Positions 57,659 through 64,000 of a stretch of DNA of 64,000 nt are shown here, in pieces. Within the stretch, counting starts at the first letter, position 1; the number at the start of each line of letters is the position of its first letter. The notes under the pieces were generated by a model. It ran no database searches, had not been told where the DNA came from, and was given only the letters and a program-made list of their open reading frames with translations. Origin of the DNA: Bacteroidota bacterium. GTDB taxonomy: Bacteria; Bacteroidota; Bacteroidia; B-17B0; Aurantibacillaceae. Where the stretch lies: assembly GCA_019638705.1 (NCBI GenBank), contig JAHBTI010000001.1, forward strand, positions 62,001 through 126,000, read 5' to 3'. The translations under genes were made by a program, and so were the position numbers.

Positions 57659-57979
57659 ATGGACAAAAAGAAATATTATGACACGCTTAGCGAAGCGGTA
57701 AATGATTTGGTTAAACGAGGCTACACAACTGATTTTTTAATACACGGTGAAAAGGACTGCCTGATTTGCCACAGCAATTCTTTGGAACTGTCCCAGAATG
57801 ATTTTGTAATTGATGAAGTATATCGCTTTGAAGATATGAGCGACCCTTCCGATGAAAGTATTTTGTTTGCCATATCATCGGAAAAATATAAAGTAAAAGG
57901 CTTGGTGATAAACAGCTATGGTGCAGATTTCGGTTATCGCTCATCAAAGTTGGTAGAGCATTTGCACAAACATCTGTAA
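57659..57979 (+). CDS. Conserved small Bacteroidota protein
   Basis: 106 residues: YYDTLSEAVNDLVKRGYTTD, then DFVIDEVYRFEDMSDPSDES and LFAISSE. This family is widespread in Bacteroidota and is often labelled 'phosphoribosylpyrophosphate synthetase' although it has none of that enzyme's motifs. Function unknown. A TATATTTG -7-like box (57628-57635) precedes it. Confidence 0.75.
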   Translation: MDKKKYYDTLSEAVNDLVKRGYTTDFLIHGEKDCLICHSNSLELSQNDFVIDEVYRFEDMSDPSDESILFAISSEKYKVKGLVINSYGADFGYRSSKLVEHLHKHL

Positions 57980-58057
57980 TAAGTAATGAATGGAAATAAA
58001 ACTATAAAACACCACACGGCATCTCGGATAGATAAGCTGTAAAATCCCGAAAAATGT

Positions 58058-58642
58058 ATGCAGATAGACTACGACATATTGATAGCTTACGGCGGCATTA
58101 CCAAAAAATATAACAAAGGAGCGGTGTTGTTTCGGGAGGGCAGTATGCCACGCGCGCTTTATCTGATAGTGGAAGGCAAAGTGAAATTATTTTCGGCAAA
58201 AAGCGAAAACAAAGAATTGGTGCAGGGCATTTTTCAGTCGGGCGAAAGTTTTGGCGAACCGCCGCTGCTGTTGGATAAATGCTATCCCTCCACAGCACAG
58301 GTTATCAGCAAAAGCATTATTGTCAGCATTTCAAAAGACAAGTTTTTAAACATTCTGAAAGATTACCCCGACATAGCCAACAAAATGTTGTATGTGTTTG
58401 CCGAACGGATTTATAAAAAAGCATTTTCGCTGCGTGTGCTGATAAGCCACACATCGGAAGAAAAAATTCTGACATTTTTTGATGAAATAAAAGGAAGCAG
58501 AAAAGGAAAAATACCCATTGACTTTACACGGCAGCAACTTGCAGATTACACAGGAATGCGTGTGGAAACAGTTATACGCGCACTTATGAAGTTGCAGGAA
58601 AAAGGAACGGTAAATATTATTAACCGCAAAGTATATTATTAA
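58058..58642 (+). CDS. Crp/Fnr family transcriptional regulator
   Basis: 194 residues: a cyclic-nucleotide-binding-like beta barrel (about 10-110; KGAVLFREGSMPRALYLIVE) and a C-terminal winged helix with TRQQLADYTGMRVETVIRAL. It lacks the N-terminal cysteine cluster of oxygen-sensing Fnr; only one Cys is seen. It is directly upstream of the respiratory genes and probably controls them, perhaps as a nitric-oxide-responsive (DNR-like) activator. A fitting operator lies at 59873-59888. Confidence 0.88.
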   Translation: MQIDYDILIAYGGITKKYNKGAVLFREGSMPRALYLIVEGKVKLFSAKSENKELVQGIFQSGESFGEPPLLLDKCYPSTAQVISKSIIVSISKDKFLNILKDYPDIANKMLYVFAERIYKKAFSLRVLISHTSEEKILTFFDEIKGSRKGKIPIDFTRQQLADYTGMRVETVIRALMKLQEKGTVNIINRKVYY

Positions 58643-58651
58643 AAAAAAGAC

Positions 58652-59869
58652 ATGAAAAAACACAACCTGACACCATGGTTTAAAATCAGCTTACTCAGCC
58701 TCGCTATTGTGGCACTTTACGGCACGCTGATGCGTTATAAAATTGCATTCAGTTTTCCGTACCTTGACCAAAAAAATTTGCTTCATGCCCATTCGCATTT
58801 TGCCTTTGGCGGTTGGATAAGCCACCTTTTGTATTGCGGACTTACACTTATCCTGAGCCGTTTTTTACCCGAGGGAAAAGACAAAAAATATTACCGCCTT
58901 ATTGCGCTAAACCTGCTGTGCGCGTTTGGTATGCTGCTTGCCTTTACCGTGCAGGGATACGGAGCAGTTTCCATTTCTTTTTCTGTACTCAGCATTATTG
59001 TTTCGGCAATTTTTGCCGTATATTTTATTAAAGATGCGCGGCATTTTCCTCCCCAACATCTTTCCAAACCGTGGGCAATTACAGGTTTGCTGGTTAATGT
59101 GCTTTCTTCTGCCGGACCATTTGTGCTGGCATACATTTTGATAAGCAAAAATTTTCAGCATGAATTGTATTTGTCGGCGGTGTATTATTACCTGCATTTT
59201 CAGTACAGCGGTTGGTTCTTTTTTGGTGCTGTGGCAATTGCGGCGGCTTATCTGCCCGCAGGTGCAGCGTGGCTCAATAACTATTTCAAAATTTTTACCG
59301 TTACGCTTTTCTTTACGTTTTTCCTGTCGGTGTTGTGGGCAAAACTGCCTGTGTGGCTTTATACCGTTACCGTAATAGCCGCTTTGGTGCAGTTAGGCGC
59401 ATGGTTTATGCTGTTGCTTAAAGTAAAAAGGCTTTTGCCCCACATAAAACCGCAGTATCCCAAATGGATAAACCTGTTTTTTTATGCAGCAGTAGTTGCG
59501 CTCACCATTAAATTTGTGTTGCAGGCGGTTTCGGTAATACCCTCGCTCAGTCAGTTGGTATTTGGTATTCGCCCCATTGTTATTGCTTATCTGCATTTGG
59601 TGCTGCTTGGCATTTACAGTTTGTTTTTTATCGGCTATTTGTTTGCCAAAGGCTTTATACAAGCCTCCGCCACCGCCAAAATTTCAGCCTTTGCATTTTT
59701 TTCGGGCGTGTTGCTTAACGAGGTTTTACTTGCCACACAGGGCTTTGCGGCATTTTCCTATCTGCCTGTTCCGCACATAAACGATATGCTGTTTGCTGTT
59801 GCCGTTTTATTATTCGGCAGCGCATGTATGCTTTTCTTATCACAGTTAAGCAAACAAAAATCAGGATAG
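58652..59869 (+). CDS. Polytopic membrane protein with conserved membrane histidines
   Basis: 405 residues with about 12 hydrophobic helices. LLHAHSHFAFGGW (His45, 47, 49), YYYLHFQYSGW (His182) and AYLHLVLLG (His315) place histidines inside helices, as in haem-copper-oxidase-like or NnrS-like proteins. The gene lies 9 bp behind the Crp/Fnr regulator and just before the cytochrome c / NorB-like pair, so a role in NO or respiratory metabolism is likely. I cannot name the family with certainty. Confidence 0.65.
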   Translation: MKKHNLTPWFKISLLSLAIVALYGTLMRYKIAFSFPYLDQKNLLHAHSHFAFGGWISHLLYCGLTLILSRFLPEGKDKKYYRLIALNLLCAFGMLLAFTVQGYGAVSISFSVLSIIVSAIFAVYFIKDARHFPPQHLSKPWAITGLLVNVLSSAGPFVLAYILISKNFQHELYLSAVYYYLHFQYSGWFFFGAVAIAAAYLPAGAAWLNNYFKIFTVTLFFTFFLSVLWAKLPVWLYTVTVIAALVQLGAWFMLLLKVKRLLPHIKPQYPKWINLFFYAAVVALTIKFVLQAVSVIPSLSQLVFGIRPIVIAYLHLVLLGIYSLFFIGYLFAKGFIQASATAKISAFAFFSGVLLNEVLLATQGFAAFSYLPVPHINDMLFAVAVLLFGSACMLFLSQLSKQKSG

Positions 59870-59872
59870 CGG

Positions 59873-59917
59873 TATGACTTTAGTCATATTAAAACAGTTA
59901 AACCACTAATATCTTCG
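59873..59917 (+). promoter_or_regulatory. Crp/Fnr-type operator and promoter before the cytochrome c gene
   Basis: TATGAC-TTTA-GTCATA (59873-59888) is a perfect 6-4-6 palindrome of the Crp/Fnr half-site geometry. TATCTTCG (59910-59917) is a weak -7 box. The palindrome centre would lie about 43 bp upstream of the transcript start, as for a class II activator. Confidence 0.65.
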
Positions 59918-59933
59918 TGGCATATTATGTTGT

Positions 59934-60338
59934 ATGATTTCTTTCAGGTATAAGTTGTTTTTGCTCGTAACATTGTCCGCAGCATTTTTGAGTTACAGCG
60001 CGCTGCTGTATTTTGCCGACAGCAAAGAAACACAGCCTGCCAACGCATTAGCCCAAAAAGGAAAAATGCTGTGGCAGCAAAAAAACTGCACCGCCTGTCA
60101 TCAGTTGTACGGTTTAGGCGGTCATTTGGGACCCGACCTTACCAACGTGTATGCCACACGCACCGAAGAACATATTACCACCTATCTGAAATATGGCAGC
60201 CCCGTAATGCCCGATTATAATCTTAGCGCAGAGGAGCAAACGGCTCTGCTTGAATTTTTAAAATATGTGAATACAACAGGGGTGGCGCACCCTGCTTCGT
60301 TTTTAAAACATACTAATGGAACAATATCACAACCATAA
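59934..60338 (+). CDS. NorC-like membrane-anchored cytochrome c
   Basis: 134 residues: an N-terminal membrane anchor (about 7-27), then one c-type haem site CTACH (Cys52, Cys55, His56), preceded by KGKMLWQQKN, and axial-Met candidate Met92 in GSPVMPDY. GPDLTNVYATR matches the NorC pattern. It overlaps the NorB-like gene by 23 bp, so the two are co-translated. Confidence 0.85.
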   Translation: MISFRYKLFLLVTLSAAFLSYSALLYFADSKETQPANALAQKGKMLWQQKNCTACHQLYGLGGHLGPDLTNVYATRTEEHITTYLKYGSPVMPDYNLSAEEQTALLEFLKYVNTTGVAHPASFLKHTNGTISQP

Positions 60339-61635
60339 CACAAAACACACGGCTTCGTTTATTATTGCGGGGCTTTTTCTTTTGCTTGCCGCATTGCTGT
60401 TTGGCTTGGCTGCCGCGTCAGAATACGCTTTTCCGGGTTTGTGGCGAAACACCTTTTCTTTTGAAAAACTGCGCCCGCTGCACGTTTCTTCGGCGGTTTT
60501 CTGGATTATACTGGCTGCTATGGGCAGCGTACTGTCTTTTCTGCAACAACACAGAGAAGAAAAACTGAAATACGGCTTTTTAGTGAAATGGCAGTTTTTT
60601 ATGTTTCTGTTTTCGTTTACAGCCATTTTAATTTCTTATTGTTTCGGCATTTTTGGCGGCAGAGAGTACTGGGAGTTTCACCCTGTGTTTTCTGTGTTTA
60701 TTGCTGCGGGCTGGGGCATTTTTATGATTGTTTTTCTGTCCAACGTTAAAACCCTGAAACAACAACCTGTGTATGTGTGGATGTGGTTTACAGGCGTGTT
60801 GTTTTTTCTGTTCACCTATATAGAATCCAATCTGTGGCTGATACCTGCTCTTAGAAACGATTTGATAAAAGACATGACCGTTCAGTGGAAATCTTACGGC
60901 TCTATGGTGGGTTCGTGGAATATGCTCATATACGGAAGCTCTGTTTTTTTAATGGATAAAATTGCGGGAAATAAAAAATACAGCTTTTCCACTATTGCGT
61001 TTGCATTGTACTTTCTTGGATTGTTCAACCTGATGTTTAACTGGGGGCATCATATTTATACGCTGCCTACTCAACCGTATGTAAAACACATCGGCTATGC
61101 CGTAAGCATGACGGAACTGTTCATCTTCGGCAGAATTATTTATTTGTGGCGTTCATCGCTAAGCACGGCAAGAAAAAATTTTCACATCATTCCCTTTAAA
61201 TTTTTGGCAGCCGCCGATGCGTGGATTTTTCTCACACTCGGTTTGGCTATTGCCATGTCAGTTCCTGCGCTTAATGTGTATATGCACGGCACGCACACTG
61301 TGGTGGCGCACACCATGGGGGCTACCATTGGCATAAACAGTATGCTGCTGCTGGCTTTTGCTTACGATATTATTCCGCAGACAAACGCTTTCAAAAAACA
61401 AATTAACAGGGGTTATCTGCTGCTGAACAGTTCTCTTGCTGTTTTTTGGCTTACACTCATCATTGCAGGATTTATAAAATCATACCGTCAGTTTACCGAA
61501 CCGCAGTTTGCTTACGGCGATATGATGAAAAGCCTGCACCCCTGGTTTTATGTATTTTTTATTTCGGGCTGTTTTTTGGCGGCAGCTTTTTTTATGGTTA
61601 TCCTACCTTTGTTTAAAGGGTTAAAACGGGGTTGA
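60316..61635 (+). CDS. NorB-like haem-copper oxidase superfamily subunit
   Basis: The 439-residue protein has about 12 membrane helices. LRPLH (His56) fits the helix-II low-spin haem ligand, WGHHIY (His245, His246) the metal-site pair, and VAHTMG (His332) the high-spin haem ligand. Two positions that I expect to be His in cytochrome c-dependent NO reductase look different: the helix-VI site (GSMVGSWNMLIYG has no His) and the residue two after His332 (Met334). With its NorC-like partner it is most likely a nitric-oxide-reductase-type complex, but possibly a divergent one. I leave the symbol empty for that reason. Confidence 0.75.
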   Translation: MEQYHNHNTKHTASFIIAGLFLLLAALLFGLAAASEYAFPGLWRNTFSFEKLRPLHVSSAVFWIILAAMGSVLSFLQQHREEKLKYGFLVKWQFFMFLFSFTAILISYCFGIFGGREYWEFHPVFSVFIAAGWGIFMIVFLSNVKTLKQQPVYVWMWFTGVLFFLFTYIESNLWLIPALRNDLIKDMTVQWKSYGSMVGSWNMLIYGSSVFLMDKIAGNKKYSFSTIAFALYFLGLFNLMFNWGHHIYTLPTQPYVKHIGYAVSMTELFIFGRIIYLWRSSLSTARKNFHIIPFKFLAAADAWIFLTLGLAIAMSVPALNVYMHGTHTVVAHTMGATIGINSMLLLAFAYDIIPQTNAFKKQINRGYLLLNSSLAVFWLTLIIAGFIKSYRQFTEPQFAYGDMMKSLHPWFYVFFISGCFLAAAFFMVILPLFKGLKRG

Positions 61636-61735
61636 GGTATAAGACTGATGCAAATTCAACTGCTTACTCACCATGCCCTGCTTCAGGCTTCATTTGCAAA
61701 TAACCTTTTTGTTTTTTCTTTTTGGTTTTTGCGAA

Positions 61736-63268
61736 TTACGCCTCTTTCGCACTATTCAACGCTTCAGGCTTCATTTGCGGGAAAAACAACACTTCCTGAA
61801 TGCTTACGTTGTTGGTAAGCAACATGGTTAATCTGTCCATACCAATGCCGATGCCTGCTGTGGGCGGCATACCGTATTCCAAAGCGCGAAGAAAATCGTG
61901 GTCAATAAACATGGCTTCATCATCGCCACGCTCCTGCAATTTCACTTGTTCTTCAAAACGTTCGCGTTGGTCAAGCGGGTCGTTTAATTCGCTGTAAGCA
62001 TTGGCAATTTCTTTACCGTTAATCATCAATTCAAAACGTTCTACCAAATCTGCATTGTTGCGGTGCTTTTTGGTAAGCGGGCTCATTTCCACAGGATAAT
62101 CGGTAATAAACGTGGGTTGAATGTAAAGCCCTTCGCATTTGGCACTAAAAATTTCGTCAATCAGTTTTCCTTTACCCATGCTCGCTTCCGCGTGAATGTT
62201 GAGTTGTTTACACACATCGCGCAACTGCGCTTCGTCCATATTGCTGATGTCAATACCTGTGTGTTCTTTAATGGCTTGGTATATGGTTACACGCTTAAAC
62301 GGTGCTTTAAAATCAATGGTTTTGTCGCCGACTGTAACTTCGGTTGTGCTGTACAAATCGGTTACAACTTTTTCTAACATACGCTCGGTAAAATTCATCA
62401 TCCAGTTGTAATCTTTGTACGCCACATAAAATTCCAACATGGTAAATTCAGGATTGTGCGTTCTGTCCATACCCTCGTTGCGGAAGTCTTTGGCAAACTC
62501 ATACACGCCGTCAAAACCGCCAACGATGAGGCGTTTTAAATACAATTCGTTGGCAATGCGCAAATACAAAGGCATATTGAGCGCGTTGTGATGTGTGATA
62601 AACGGTCGCGCCGTAGCACCGCCCGGAATGCTTTGCAAAATGGGCGTTTCCACTTCCAGCAAACCATTATCATTTAATATTTCGCGAATGGAATTAAAAA
62701 TTCGTGTGCGTTTGCGGAAGGTGTCGCGCACATGAGGGTTTATAATCAAATCCACATAACGCTGGCGGAAACGAAATTCAGGGTCGCTTACTTCGTCGTA
62801 AGAATTTCCATCCTCATCGGTTTTCACAATCGGCAAAGGTTTCAGAGCCTTGCTCAATAATTTAAAATTGGTAACGTGAATGGAAATTTCGCCTGTTTTG
62901 GTGGTAAATACAAAACCCTGCACACCGATAATATCGCCGATGTCAATCAGTTTTTTCCAAACCACATCGTACAAACTTTTGTCTTCGTTGGGTGCAATAT
63001 CGTCTTTGCGCACATAAATTTGAATACGCGACGTTGCATCTTGTATCACGGCAAAAGCCGCTTTGCCCATATCGCGAATGCTCATGACGCGCCCCGCAAG
63101 CGAAATGTTCTTGTAATTAATTTTATCGCGCTCGTAATTTTCCTTTATATCTTCGGCACTGGCGTTTACTTTAAATTCTTCCGCAGGATAGGCGTTAATA
63201 CCGAGTTTGTTTAACTCTTCTAATTTTTGTCGTCTTAAAACTTCTTGTTCGCTTAATTGAATGGACAT
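61736..63268 (-). CDS. lysS: Lysyl-tRNA synthetase, class II
   Basis: 510 residues from ATG 63268; the frame extends to 63319 but the first 17 residues are unlike LysS, whose start usually reads LSEQE. An OB-fold anticodon domain (about 50-150) is followed by class II motif 1, motif 2 (FRNEGMDRTHNPEFTMLEFY) and motif 3 (GIGIGMDRLTMLLT). Complete and normal. A short 18-bp duplicate of its 3' end (GCTTCAGGCTTCATTTGC, at 61680 and 61761) lies just downstream of the stop. Confidence 0.95.
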   Translation of the reverse strand: MSIQLSEQEVLRRQKLEELNKLGINAYPAEEFKVNASAEDIKENYERDKINYKNISLAGRVMSIRDMGKAAFAVIQDATSRIQIYVRKDDIAPNEDKSLYDVVWKKLIDIGDIIGVQGFVFTTKTGEISIHVTNFKLLSKALKPLPIVKTDEDGNSYDEVSDPEFRFRQRYVDLIINPHVRDTFRKRTRIFNSIREILNDNGLLEVETPILQSIPGGATARPFITHHNALNMPLYLRIANELYLKRLIVGGFDGVYEFAKDFRNEGMDRTHNPEFTMLEFYVAYKDYNWMMNFTERMLEKVVTDLYSTTEVTVGDKTIDFKAPFKRVTIYQAIKEHTGIDISNMDEAQLRDVCKQLNIHAEASMGKGKLIDEIFSAKCEGLYIQPTFITDYPVEMSPLTKKHRNNADLVERFELMINGKEIANAYSELNDPLDQRERFEEQVKLQERGDDEAMFIDHDFLRALEYGMPPTAGIGIGMDRLTMLLTNNVSIQEVLFFPQMKPEALNSAKEA

Positions 63269-63347
63269 TTCTTTAAAATTTTTGTGGTGCGAATTTACGT
63301 TTTTATTTTTTTCTGCCACAGGTTGCTGCGGATTACACAGAACAAAT

Positions 63348-63374
63348 AGCCACGAATTGCACTAATTACACAAA
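63348..63374. repeat. Family E repeat fragment
   Basis: AGCCACGAATTGCACTAATT matches the left arm of the 31454 repeat; the right arm is missing. Confidence 0.6.
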
Positions 63375-63435
63375 CGCAGCGTATTTTGTTTTTTGATAGG
63401 TTGAGGGAAAGGGGGTATTTTTAGTTTAGGAAAAA

Positions 63436-63492
63436 CCTCACTTTATTGCGCAAACATTCCCAAATTAGGTATATTGGCGCAATAAAGTGAGG
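63436..63492. repeat. Perfect 16-bp inverted repeat upstream of the WG-repeat-like gene
   Basis: CCTCACTTTATTGCGC (63436-63451) and GCGCAATAAAGTGAGG (63477-63492) are perfectly complementary around a 25-nt loop. The ATG of the next gene is 27 bp downstream. It may be a solo palindromic element or a leader hairpin. Confidence 0.75.
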
Positions 63493-63519
63493 GGTATAAA
63501 TAAGTTAGCTGTAACTATT

Positions 63520-64000
63520 ATGAACGACAGTCATTACAATAAATTTCCTGACGACATTAAACGAAAATATAAAATCGTTTATAGTGAATTGTTGTGCGAC
63601 AACATTACTATGTTTAAGAATAAGGATGAGAAATGGGGAGTATTAACTTCAAATAAAAAATTTGGAGTTTTCACTTCATACGATTATTTGGTTAAGCCAA
63701 TTTATAATTCAGTAGGTTTTAATAAAGAATTGAAACTTATCGAAGCTGTAAAATATGAAAACAATGTTTGGAATCAGGACAAAAATACTTTTTTTTACTT
63801 TGATATTAATGGAGTAATAGTTTGGCAATCAAAAAAAGGTGAAAGTGTAAGAATCGACAATTTTGGCAACATCTTTTTGAACAAAGCAAATAAAATTGGT
63901 ATTCTTGACAAAAATTTCACTCAAGCAATAGAACCAAAATATCAACAACTTAACGCATTAAATCATATATTTTTCAAAGCATTTCAAGACGGCAAATATG
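63520..64000 (+). CDS. WG-repeat-like protein (cut by the window edge)
   Basis: The frame is open from ATG 63520 to the right edge, at least 160 residues. Repeated units of the type KWGVLTSNKKFGVFTSYDY, LVKPIYNSVGF and IGILDKNFTQAIEPKYQQL resemble WG-repeat proteins, where KYGVID alternates with VIPPKYD. No signal peptide is seen at this start. Cellular role unknown. Confidence 0.65.
   Translation, partial: MNDSHYNKFPDDIKRKYKIVYSELLCDNITMFKNKDEKWGVLTSNKKFGVFTSYDYLVKPIYNSVGFNKELKLIEAVKYENNVWNQDKNTFFYFDINGVIVWQSKKGESVRIDNFGNIFLNKANKIGILDKNFTQAIEPKYQQLNALNHIFFKAFQDGKY

Noticed and set aside
61680..61778. 18-bp direct repeat of the lysS 3' end
   Set aside because: Real (GCTTCAGGCTTCATTTGC twice, 81 bp apart) but short and with no evident consequence; probably a local slip duplication.

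Overview
This window comes from a Bacteroidota genome. The evidence is a gliding-motility-type (type IX secretion) C-terminal sorting domain, a Bacteroidota-like 16S rRNA gene, TTTG/TAnnTTTG promoters, and many lipoproteins whose signal peptides end in a Cys. I cannot place it below the class Bacteroidia from the sequence alone. Most genes are housekeeping. Short accessory islands and at least seven families of short interspersed or palindromic repeats lie between and inside them.

Layout. 0-8.8 kb: the end of a large secreted adhesin-like protein (split by an apparent one-base frameshift near 445), NAD kinase, MscL, an OmpA-type lipoprotein, a UMF1-type transporter and DusB. 8.8-14.5 kb: a HARE-HTH/nuclease-like protein, RhuM, a double-VOC protein, glycine C-acetyltransferase, a small lipoprotein and a YoeB-type toxin-antitoxin pair. 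14.6-21.2 kb: DnaE with an N-terminal proofreading exonuclease, a DUF4332 protein, and an AAA/DUF4143 ATPase gene fitted exactly between two copies of one palindrome. 21.2-27.3 kb: a complete rRNA operon (16S, tRNA-Ile, tRNA-Ala, 23S, 5S) with tandem promoters and a terminator. 27.3-31.7 kb: an XRE regulator with operator palindromes, a PKD lipoprotein, and the yceD-rpmF-plsX-fabH lipid/ribosome cluster plus rpmH. 31.9-39.5 kb: a patatin with a predicted outer-membrane barrel, an FAD oxidoreductase, a TA-like pair, then murC-ftsQ. 39.5-47.5 kb: ftsA and ftsZ, separated by an oppositely oriented accessory block (dinD, two unknown proteins, a TPR protein with a Cas4/Dna2-like nuclease domain, one further unknown protein) and a 74-bp degenerate copy of murC. 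47.5-56.2 kb: an outer-membrane protein, leuS, three paralogous small membrane proteins, dnaJ and grpE. 56.4-61.6 kb: a group II decarboxylase, a Crp/Fnr regulator and a cytochrome c / NorB-like pair with an operator. 61.7-64 kb: lysS and a truncated WG-repeat-like gene.

The most striking feature is in leuS. The leucyl-tRNA synthetase is about 1153 residues long because GC-rich palindromic elements lie in frame inside it. One element is 435 bp (145 codons) and carries a complete DUF559 endonuclease domain between inverted copies of the palindrome. A second, 75 bp (25 codons), looks like the same element without its cargo. Single half-elements of the same family lie in frame in dnaE, murC and a third place in leuS, and one lies between genes after ftsA. 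Together they look like an endonuclease-linked, coding-sequence-tolerated palindromic mobile element with an autonomous form, a mini form and solo ends, all visible in one window.

Other leads are the palindrome-ORF-palindrome ATPase unit, the island that splits ftsA from ftsZ, the TPR-Cas4-like protein, and a NorB-like subunit with an unusual set of metal-ligand residues.
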